From the NCBI RefSeq assembly GCF_006149005.1, contig NZ_VBSL01000006.1, positions 372,001 through 436,000 of the forward strand: 64,000 nt of DNA. The letters are read 5' to 3'. Positions 17,468 to 24,031 of the stretch are shown here, one piece after another. Each line of letters begins with the position of its first letter. The first letter of the stretch is position 1. A model generated the notes under the pieces. It worked only from the letters and a program-made list of their open reading frames with translations, was not told the DNA's origin and ran no database searches. The position numbers and the translations under genes are program-made. This DNA is from Larkinella sp. C7 (lineage in GTDB: Bacteria; Bacteroidota; Bacteroidia; Cytophagales; Spirosomataceae).

Positions 17468-18640
17468 ATGAATTTTACCGTTTCTCATCTTCTTTCACCC
17501 CGGGTTTCCACGCGTACCATTCACCGTGGGGCTGTCGGGGCGTTGTTTTTCCTACAGGGACTGTCTTTTGCCAGTTGGGCATCTAGGATTCCGAGCATTC
17601 AACAGACGCTGGGTTTGTCGGATGCAGAACTGGGTGGGGTGTTGCTGGCTCTTCCGGCAGGTCTGATGCTTTCGCTGCCGATTGCGGGCTGGCTAACGAC
17701 TAAAATCGGCAGTCGCAAAGTGGCCACCTTAGCCGTTGGTCTCTACGCGCTCACGCTCCTGAGTCTGGGATTTGCGCAAACGACGCTGCAACTGATGGCC
17801 TGTCTTTTCGTCTTTGGTTTGGTCGGTAACATGGCCAACATAGCAATCAATACGCAGGCGGTGGGCGTTGAAGCCCTCTACAAACGGCCGATCATGGCTT
17901 CGTTTCACGGGTTGTGGAGTCTGGCGGGTTTTGCGGGAGCCATGCTGGGAGCGGTTATGATTGGTGCGGGCATCGTTCCCTACCAGCATTTTGCGGCTGT
18001 CCTGTTCTTTGCCCTGGCGGCTCTGGCCGTTGCTTCCCGGTATATTTTACCGGAAGACGCCAACACGAATTCGGATCAACCCATTTTTGCCAAACCCGAC
18101 AGAGCCCTGTTGATTTTGGGCATCATTGCCTTCTGCGCGATGATCTGCGAAGGCGCGATGTTCGACTGGAGCGGTATTTATTTCAAGAAAGTCATTCTGG
18201 CCGAAAAAGCGATGGTGGGCGCGGGGTATACGGCTTTCATGAGCACGATGGCCCTCGGTCGGTTTATCGCCGACTGGTTTGCCACGCGTTACGGATTAAA
18301 GCGCACGCTGCAATTGAGTGGCGTTCTGATTGCTTCCGGCTTGCTGACCGCCGTTACGTTTCCGTATCTGGGTACGGCCATTGTCGGCTTTTTCCTGGTC
18401 GGTTTTGGGGTTTCATCGGTGGTGCCACTGGTGTATAGTGCGGCCGGAAAGTCCACGGTTCTGTCGCCGGGGGTGGCCTTGGCCGCCGTTTCGACCATCG
18501 GTTTTCTGGGCTTTCTGATCGGCCCTCCGCTGATCGGTTTTGTAGCCGGTGCCACCAGCCTGCGGATCTCCTTCGTCATCATTGCCGGGATGGGCCTGTG
18601 CGTTGCGCTGATGGCGGGCAAGGTGAAGACGGCGGAGTAA
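17468..18640 (+). CDS. MFS permease, YbjJ-like
   Basis: This 390-residue protein has twelve predicted membrane helices and a first-helix sequence GALFFLQGLSFASWASRIPSIQ characteristic of the YbjJ/fucose-permease-like branch of the major facilitator superfamily. The cytoplasmic loop 2-3 motif reads GWLTTKIGSRKVA (degenerate GxxaDrxGrR). Helix 7 contains EGAMFDWSGIYFK, also typical of YbjJ. Substrate is unknown; family members have been linked to sugar or small-molecule movement. It starts with ATG at 17468 and is transcribed alone; the palindromic repeat 74 bases after its stop could serve as terminator. Confidence 0.85.
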   Translation: MNFTVSHLLSPRVSTRTIHRGAVGALFFLQGLSFASWASRIPSIQQTLGLSDAELGGVLLALPAGLMLSLPIAGWLTTKIGSRKVATLAVGLYALTLLSLGFAQTTLQLMACLFVFGLVGNMANIAINTQAVGVEALYKRPIMASFHGLWSLAGFAGAMLGAVMIGAGIVPYQHFAAVLFFALAALAVASRYILPEDANTNSDQPIFAKPDRALLILGIIAFCAMICEGAMFDWSGIYFKKVILAEKAMVGAGYTAFMSTMALGRFIADWFATRYGLKRTLQLSGVLIASGLLTAVTFPYLGTAIVGFFLVGFGVSSVVPLVYSAAGKSTVLSPGVALAAVSTIGFLGFLIGPPLIGFVAGATSLRISFVIIAGMGLCVALMAGKVKTAE

Positions 18641-18713
18641 GGGTTAGGAACACGAATGAAGGTGCTATACGCCGGAGGGGTTCTCTGTTAATAAAAAATA
18701 GGTAATAAACGGT

Positions 18714-18765
18714 AAAGCCCCGGAGGGGCGTCCTGGCTGATTTTAGGACGCCCCTCCGGGGCTTT
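18714..18765. terminator. Perfect 21-bp hairpin with GC-rich stem
   Basis: Bases 18714-18734 and 18745-18765 are perfect inverted copies (AAAGCCCCGGAGGGGCGTCCT type) around a ten-base loop. It lies between the stop of the MFS gene and the stop of the convergent phosphodiesterase gene, so it can end transcription from both sides. Its right arm is shared with the 51-base tandem repeat that follows. Confidence 0.6.
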
Positions 18766-18865
18766 GATGGTTCTATGAATCCGGGAGCTATTGACAGAAC
18801 GCCCCTCCGGGGCTTTGATGGTTCTATGAATCCGGGAGCTATTGACAGAACGCCCCTCTGGGGCT
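18748..18865. repeat. 51-bp tandem repeat, two full copies plus a partial third
   Basis: Units start at 18748, 18799 and 18850. The first two are identical over 51 bases (ACGCCCCTCCGGGGCT, then TTGATGGTTCTATGAATCC, then GGGAGCTATTGACAGA); the third stops after 16 bases and carries one change. Because the unit is a multiple of three it reads as a repeating 17-residue peptide on the minus strand, which I consider non-coding. Each unit begins with the self-complementary AGCCCCGGAGGGGC palindrome. Confidence 0.9.
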
Positions 18866-18879
18866 AAATTTAGGGTCAC

Positions 18880-19644
18880 TTACTTCGTTAATTCCAGCAA
18901 TTTCTCCGGTTCGTCGGTCGTGATAAAGTCGGCTTTGCGTTCCAGCAGCCAGGCCATCATTTCCGGGTCATTAACGGTCCAGACGTTGACGGTTAACTTC
19001 TGCTGGTGGGCTTCCTGAATCCAGTTTTCGTTCTTTTTCATCACACTTTGGTGGTAATCAAGCCCGTATAAACCGTCGGCGGCCAGCAGGTCGGGGGCTT
19101 TGTCTCCATTGAGGTAGGCCACGTTGGCAGATGGGTCCAGCTCTTTCACCTTTTTGCAGACGTCATAATCGAAACTGATGTAGTCGACCAATTTCCGGCC
19201 TTTCTGCGCTTTTACGGCCTGAACGCATTTGGTCGCCAGTGCCAGCGAGTGCTCTTTGCTCACCTTCGACGCCTTAATTTCCAGAATCAACCGGGTTTTC
19301 TTCTGCTTCAAACCCGCTTTCAAATAGCTTTCCAGCGTCGGCAGCGATTCGCCGTTGCGGAGTTTGAGGGCGTTGATGTCGGCAGCCGGAGCCGTTTCAA
19401 GATTGACCCCCTGCAAGGTATGATCGTGATTGACCACCAGGGCCGAATCGGCGGTCATGTGGACGTCGAACTCACTGCCGTAGCAGCCCAGCTTGATGGC
19501 TTGTTGCAGCGACGCAATCGAATTTTGGGGGGCACCGGTATTTTTCCAGGCGCCCCGGTGGGCAATAACTTTGGTTTGTGCCATACTCTGAACTCCAAAA
19601 CCGGTGAGCAGGAAGACGACGAAACTGAAACAAACGGTTTTCAT
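18880..19644 (-). CDS. Secreted glycerophosphodiester phosphodiesterase
   Basis: A 254-residue GDPD-family protein with a signal peptide (CFSFVVFLLTGFGVQSMAQ). The catalytic core is visible: AHRG at residues 28-31, then NSIASLQQAIKLGCYGSEFDVHMTAD (EFD metal ligands at about 57-59), the second catalytic His in NHDHTLQG, and near the C-terminus the VNVWTVNDPEMMAWLLE stretch typical of GDPD TIM barrels. It hydrolyses glycerophosphodiesters to glycerol-3-phosphate and an alcohol, here probably in the periplasm. It is monocistronic on the minus strand, with a hairpin 147 bases upstream that ends the preceding chitinase transcript. Confidence 0.93.
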   Translation of the reverse strand: MKTVCFSFVVFLLTGFGVQSMAQTKVIAHRGAWKNTGAPQNSIASLQQAIKLGCYGSEFDVHMTADSALVVNHDHTLQGVNLETAPAADINALKLRNGESLPTLESYLKAGLKQKKTRLILEIKASKVSKEHSLALATKCVQAVKAQKGRKLVDYISFDYDVCKKVKELDPSANVAYLNGDKAPDLLAADGLYGLDYHQSVMKKNENWIQEAHQQKLTVNVWTVNDPEMMAWLLERKADFITTDEPEKLLELTK

Positions 19645-19790
19645 ACGGTTTAGCGGATTACCTGCACAAATGTAGCAGAGAACCCCGCAATGACTGAGCT
19701 ATTCGCTAAAAATCAGGCGTCTTTCATTGAAAGATAACAATGGGATAACCCAATAGAATGCACCTGTTTGACTAAACCGGAAGAACTATT

Positions 19791-19876
19791 TCGTGGAGTT
19801 GAGCGGAGTAAAAAGAATTAAGCGAAGAAAATTAAAAAACTCCGCTTAACTCTTTTTACTCCGCTCAACTCCGCGA
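19791..19876 (-). terminator. Long hairpin terminator downstream of chitinase
   Basis: Bases 19791-19827 and 19840-19876 are inverted copies with 34 of 37 positions matching around an A/T-only 12-base loop. The structure begins 15 bases after the chitinase stop on the minus strand. The stem has internal runs of A and T but no clean T tail, so a role as terminator or mRNA 3' stabiliser is inferred from position. Confidence 0.6.
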
Positions 19877-19890
19877 TACAACTCAAACTT

Positions 19891-21063
19891 TCACTTCGCC
19901 AGCTCCTTCACCAGCACATCCAGTAGCTTATCTTCCTTTAAATCAAGGGTATATTCCCAAAACATGGCTCCGGCCAGCCCTTTGGATTTGACGTAATAAA
20001 TTTTGTGTTTCATCGACTCCTTGTCGGCATACGAAATGAACGTACGGCTTTCCGGATTCCACAGATACGGCGCCTTGGCTTTGTCGTCCCAATACCGGGT
20101 ATACCCGTTTTTGTTGATGTAATTAGCCACCAGATCATCATAATTCGGACTCATGTGTTTGCCCGCCGAGGGTTGAAACAAGCCTTTGTTGACCGGATTG
20201 ACCGCCGTCCAGCCGCGTCCGTAAAAAGGCAGTCCGAGCACAATCTTGCTGGCCGGAACCCCGGCTTTGATGTGGCCGTTGACGGCGTCGTCGGAGCTGT
20301 TGCGCGACCGGTCGCTCAGGGCCGATTGGTACAGCGGGCTGTGGTGACCGGTTTTTTTATCATTCCCGTGATACAAGTCATACGTCATGATGTTGACATA
20401 GTCGAGGTATTTCTGCGCATTGCCCAGTTCGGTGTGGTTCACAAAAGCCGTGTCGCCCCCGGTGGCTGCCGTTAGCAGGTAATGGCGGGCTGCGGGGCGG
20501 TTGTCTTTTTTGCCCTGCGCATCCAGTTGCTCCCGTAACTCTTTCAGCAACAGCGTGAAATTCTGTTTGTCTACGGGCCGGAAGATGTTGTTTTCGCCAA
20601 TCTGATCCGGATATTCCCAGTCGATATCGACGCCATCGAGCCGGTGTTTTTTCATGAACGAAACCGCACTTTTCGCGAATTTCTTCCGGGCCGCATCCGT
20701 CAGCGAAGCATCGGAAAAATACCGGCAACCGCCCCAGCCGCCAATGGAAATCAGGATTTGCAGGTCTTTATTGATCGTTTTCAGGGTGTTGAGCGTAGCC
20801 AGATTCACCGAATCCTTTGCTTTGATCGGGGCCAGTTCGCCGTTTGGGGCGGGGACGGCAAATGCGTAATTGATGTGTGTCAGTTTCTGGGGTTCGATGT
20901 CGTTTTTGGTCCAGCCGCCCCCGCCGACGTAGCCGATCAGAACGTATTTTTTGGGTTTGGACTGGCCCAAAACCGGTTGCCCAACGAGGACGAATTGGCA
21001 AAAAAGAGCCAGAAAAAGAAGGGGCAGGATACCGTGCGGTTGTTTCATCATCAGGTTGGTCAA
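19891..21063 (-). CDS. GH18 chitinase
   Basis: This 390-residue secreted glycoside hydrolase of family 18 shows the catalytic strand DGVDIDWEYP at residues 143-152, with Glu150 as proton donor. Supporting motifs are ISIGGWGG (about 105-112, SxGG), NIMTYDLYHG, LGLPFYGRGW and the C-terminal AGAMFWEYTLD. The N-terminus has a long signal peptide (PLLFLALFCQFVLVGQPVLGQ). It should release chito-oligosaccharides from chitin or related beta-1,4-GlcNAc polymers. No carbohydrate-binding module or T9SS tail is attached, so it is a single-domain enzyme. Monocistronic. Confidence 0.95.
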   Translation of the reverse strand: MTNLMMKQPHGILPLLFLALFCQFVLVGQPVLGQSKPKKYVLIGYVGGGGWTKNDIEPQKLTHINYAFAVPAPNGELAPIKAKDSVNLATLNTLKTINKDLQILISIGGWGGCRYFSDASLTDAARKKFAKSAVSFMKKHRLDGVDIDWEYPDQIGENNIFRPVDKQNFTLLLKELREQLDAQGKKDNRPAARHYLLTAATGGDTAFVNHTELGNAQKYLDYVNIMTYDLYHGNDKKTGHHSPLYQSALSDRSRNSSDDAVNGHIKAGVPASKIVLGLPFYGRGWTAVNPVNKGLFQPSAGKHMSPNYDDLVANYINKNGYTRYWDDKAKAPYLWNPESRTFISYADKESMKHKIYYVKSKGLAGAMFWEYTLDLKEDKLLDVLVKELAK

Positions 21064-21222
21064 TGCGTTTGGTAGAGAAGCTGTAAAATTAACACCAATG
21101 GCGAGATGGACAATGGGTACGACGAGAGCCTGCTTCTACAAACTCACCAAAGACCACACGAGTGGTTTTGAAAACCAGCGAACAACAAATGAGTTTATTA
21201 CCTACGGATCTACTTCAACGTC

Positions 21223-21615
21223 ATGAAAATACTGCTTTTTGTATTGCCTTTGCTGCTGATCGGAGTGTCAGCTCAGGCGCAAACCAAATCCACCCCACCC
21301 GCCGTTGTCAAGGCCATTGAAGGCGTTACTGGCAAGCAATTTCAGCCCGATACGGTTTTTGCGGCTTTGTCGGAGGATGACGAAAAGTTGCTGGCGAAAG
21401 AGCCGGTGGCCAATTGGGGATTGCCACAGGCGGCCGACAACAATATGTCATACTATAATCTGGTGATTGGCACGCGGTCCTATCAACTCGTCATTCTGAA
21501 AGCGCCCAAAGCCGTATTCCCAACGGCGACGCTGCTGCGTTTCACCGACCCCAAGTCCAAACCGGAACCCATTGCGCGGGGAAGTCTCAAACCGAAGGAG
21601 GAAAAGCCAAAATAA
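21223..21615 (+). CDS. Small secreted protein of unknown function
   Basis: I do not recognise this 130-residue protein. It starts with a clear signal peptide (KILLFVLPLLLIGVSAQAQ). The mature part has a compact, predicted mixed alpha/beta segment (AVVKAIEGVTGKQFQPDTVFAAL, then SYYNLVIGTRSYQLVILKAP) and ends in a Lys/Glu/Pro-rich tail (RGSLKPKEEKPK). It sits alone between the chitinase promoter and the convergent PQQ dehydrogenase, with 39 bases between the two stops. The clean signal peptide and codon use like its neighbours support it as a real gene. Confidence 0.7.
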   Translation: MKILLFVLPLLLIGVSAQAQTKSTPPAVVKAIEGVTGKQFQPDTVFAALSEDDEKLLAKEPVANWGLPQAADNNMSYYNLVIGTRSYQLVILKAPKAVFPTATLLRFTDPKSKPEPIARGSLKPKEEKPK

Positions 21616-21654
21616 GGAACGGTTTGATGAAATGGAGCGACGGTGGGATGGTTT

Positions 21655-22893
21655 TCAGTTGGCAACAGCGAACCGCTTGATGGTTCCGGCGTGGTCGAGA
21701 AGGTATACTTCGCCGGCAGGGTCCTCTCCAAACGCGGAAATGGAACCGGCACCGACCGTCAGGAGTTGATTGGCCGTTTGGGTTTCGTTCCCGGAAGTCA
21801 GCGCCCAAACCTTGCCGCTGGCGAAGTCGGCATACAGGTATTTGCCCTGTAAAGCAGGGTGAAGAGAACCGCGGTAGACGACTCCGCCCGTAACGGAAAC
21901 CCCTTCATCGCGCGGGTATTGGTGGATTGGATCGATCAGATTGCCCGGATCACAGTCTTTTCGCGGATTATAACAGCTACGGGCCTCCTTTAAGCGCCAG
22001 CCATAATTCCCACCTTTTACAATAATATCGATCTCTTCGTATTGATTCTGGCCCACATCACCGGCCCAGATTTGACCGGTTTGCCTGTCAAAACTGAATC
22101 GCCAGGGGTTTCGCAATCCGTACGCAAAAATTTCCTCCCGGTATCCGTCCCGATTGTTGACGAAAGGGTTGTCTACCGGAATTCTGTAAAGACTTTTTTC
22201 GGATGGGTTGATGTCGATGCGAAGAATCTTGCCGAGCCAGGATGCCCGATTCTGGGCGTTTTGGTGCGGGTCTCCCCAGGCGCCACCATCCCCGGTCGAA
22301 ATGTAGAGGTAGCCATCGGGTCCGAAAGCGATTTTGCCTCCGTTGTGATTGTCATACGGTTGCGGAAACCGCAGGACAACGGTTTCTGTAGCCGGATCAA
22401 CCGAGGTCAGGCCGGGCGCGGTAGCCTGATACCGGGCAATGACGGATTCCAGTGGATTTCGCTTGGTGTAGTAAACGTAAAAATAGCCATTGCTTCTGAA
22501 GTTCGGGTGGAAAGCCAGCCCGAGCAATCCCATCTCTCCTTCGGAAGACACTTTCCGGCTGAGATCCAGGTAAACCGAAGCCTTTTGGACGGAACGTTTG
22601 TTTTCAAAGACCCGGATTTTGCCTTCCTGCTCCAGCACATACACCCGGTTGGTGCCGTCGCCCGCGTGGGTGAATTCGACCGGACGACTGAATGTCAGGT
22701 TCGGAAAAGCGTTTTCGAGCTGCCAGGAGGACTGCCCGACCAGCGGGTTCTGTGCCTGACGAAAAGAACCAGGGTGATCGGCAGCCAGAATCACAACGGC
22801 TATCAGGAGCGGAACGACCACCTTTGCGAAGACAATGGCAATTCTTTGAACCGGTTTCAGCGGGACCGGAGAATGTAAAATCAGTCTGCTCAT
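21655..22893 (-). CDS. PQQ-dependent soluble-type sugar/aldose dehydrogenase
   Basis: A 412-residue six-bladed beta-propeller of the GSDH (YliI/glucose-sorbosone dehydrogenase) family. After an N-terminal membrane anchor or uncleaved signal (VVVPLLIAVVILAAD) the propeller has EFTHAGDGTNRVYVLEQEGK, MGLLGLAFHPNF, NHNGGKIAFGPDGYLYISTGDGG (catalytic/Ca-PQQ region), RNPWRFSFDRQTGQIWAGDVGQNQYEEI and YVYADFASGKVWAL-like blades. The enzyme oxidises aldoses in the periplasm with PQQ; whether the organism makes PQQ is not shown here. The gene is divergent from the acetyltransferase, across a 370-base spacer that contains a hairpin and a dyad. Confidence 0.9.
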   Translation of the reverse strand: MSRLILHSPVPLKPVQRIAIVFAKVVVPLLIAVVILAADHPGSFRQAQNPLVGQSSWQLENAFPNLTFSRPVEFTHAGDGTNRVYVLEQEGKIRVFENKRSVQKASVYLDLSRKVSSEGEMGLLGLAFHPNFRSNGYFYVYYTKRNPLESVIARYQATAPGLTSVDPATETVVLRFPQPYDNHNGGKIAFGPDGYLYISTGDGGAWGDPHQNAQNRASWLGKILRIDINPSEKSLYRIPVDNPFVNNRDGYREEIFAYGLRNPWRFSFDRQTGQIWAGDVGQNQYEEIDIIVKGGNYGWRLKEARSCYNPRKDCDPGNLIDPIHQYPRDEGVSVTGGVVYRGSLHPALQGKYLYADFASGKVWALTSGNETQTANQLLTVGAGSISAFGEDPAGEVYLLDHAGTIKRFAVAN

Positions 22894-22973
22894 ACTGATT
22901 TAAAAGACAAAGTGTAGCGCAATAGTACTACAATTCGAGCAGGAAACGAAGGGGAGGATTGTTGCCAAAAAAG

Positions 22974-23006
22974 AAAGCCAGACGACCGAAGTCACCTGGC
23001 TTTTTT
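22974..23006. terminator. Hairpin with T-tails on both strands in a divergent spacer
   Basis: AAAGCCAG (22974-22981) and CTGGCTTT (22996-23003) form an eight-base stem with a T-run after it on the plus strand and an A-run before it, so it reads as an intrinsic terminator in both directions. It lies in the 370-base gap between two divergent genes, where no transcript should end; a lost small gene or an antisense leader is possible. The rest of this gap shows only the dyad at 23145-23177. Confidence 0.5.
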
Positions 23007-23144
23007 GTTTCACCCGATTGTAAGGATAATCCACGTCTCCGTCAATATCCTTACCACGAGCGAAATACAAGAATAAAACGCGACTCCGTGCAAATTGTTA
23101 TGCGGTTTGAAAAATAAGGGGCAAAATTTTTCAGTTTTTTCAGC

Positions 23145-23177
23145 ATGATCCATGTTTTGAAAAGAACATTGGATCAT
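23145..23177. promoter_or_regulatory. Candidate operator dyad upstream of acetyltransferase/A-T-TE genes
   Basis: ATGATCCATGTT (23145-23156) and AACATTGGATCAT (23165-23177) are inverted copies except for one extra base, separated by eight bases. The dyad ends 86 bases before the acetyltransferase start and lies in AT-rich, promoter-like sequence. Binding by a dimeric regulator is inferred; no regulator gene is adjacent. Confidence 0.4.
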
Positions 23178-23263
23178 TTCTTAATGGGTATATTGAGTAT
23201 ACATAAAGTTACTTTTTCCAAAAAATGGTACTATTGCATTTTCTAAACCTACAGTATCCATTC

Positions 23264-24031
23264 ATGGATTTATTTTTTGAATACGATATCGAACGACTTC
23301 GTCGCTACGCTGGTGTTGTCGAAAATACCGGTAAAATCACCGTCGAATCGTATCCTACTCATTTGCTGCTTTCCTTTACGGATGTTGGCTATTTCAATTA
23401 TTGCGTATGCCACGAACCGGCGAAGATCGTCGATGTTGTCGGACAGGCCAATGCGTTTTATGGCTCCCGATCCATTCATCACCACAAACTCCTCCTCGAT
23501 GAAGCCCGTAGTGATGAGAGTCAGTACCGGTTTTTGCTGGAAAACGGATATCGCCTGACAGAACGGCTGATGGCGGTTGAGGATCCGATCCTTCAGCACC
23601 GTTCGCAGCCGATCCCGGAAAATCTTCAACTCGAACGGGTTCAGGCGGCCACGCTTCCGGATTTTACAAGCGATTATCTGGCCGCTTTTGAGTCGGAACA
23701 GAAAAATACGGCACCTGTGATCACTAATTTCAGGCAATTGCTGGACAATGAAAACATCGCCCTGTTTCGGGTCAGGGATCAGGCCGAGCCGGTAGGGATT
23801 GCGGTCTTGTACGGAATTGAAAGCGATTTTTTTCTGGCGGGAGGGGCCATCCTGCCGGCCTTCCGAAACCGGGGGTATCATACGACCGCGCTGGTAACGC
23901 GTCTCAACCAGGCAAATGCCCAAAACGCCCGGCGCATTATTTCGTGGGCCTACGACGGTGGTGCAAGTTACCGAAACATGTTAAAAGTGGGGCTAGTGCC
24001 TTATAAATGTTACCGCCTGTATGAACGATGA
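23264..24031 (+). CDS. GNAT-fold N-acetyltransferase, co-transcribed with A-T-TE synthetase
   Basis: The ATG at 23264 gives 255 residues starting MDLFFEYDIERLRRYAG; a second in-frame ATG at 23225 would add 13 residues and cannot be ruled out. The C-terminal half is a GNAT domain: a beta strand VGIAVLYGIESDFFLAGGAILPAF, then the acetyl-CoA-binding FRNRGYHTTALVTRL (Q/R-x-x-G-x-G/A variant with RNRGYH). The N-terminal half resembles the degenerate GNAT of tandem-GNAT proteins (FLLENGYRLTERLMAVE). The stop overlaps the start of the synthetase gene by 11 bases, so the two proteins are made from one mRNA and probably act in one pathway. An acyl-CoA or carrier-bound acyl could be the donor; the acceptor is unknown. 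Confidence 0.75.
   Translation: MDLFFEYDIERLRRYAGVVENTGKITVESYPTHLLLSFTDVGYFNYCVCHEPAKIVDVVGQANAFYGSRSIHHHKLLLDEARSDESQYRFLLENGYRLTERLMAVEDPILQHRSQPIPENLQLERVQAATLPDFTSDYLAAFESEQKNTAPVITNFRQLLDNENIALFRVRDQAEPVGIAVLYGIESDFFLAGGAILPAFRNRGYHTTALVTRLNQANAQNARRIISWAYDGGASYRNMLKVGLVPYKCYRLYER

Noticed and set aside
18748-18865. Possible CRISPR array
   Set aside because: Units are contiguous without unique spacers and no cas gene is present.
18688-18879. 63-codon frame reading through the 51-bp repeats
   Set aside because: It is the same 17-residue block repeated because the DNA unit is a multiple of three; palindrome-containing repeat DNA.
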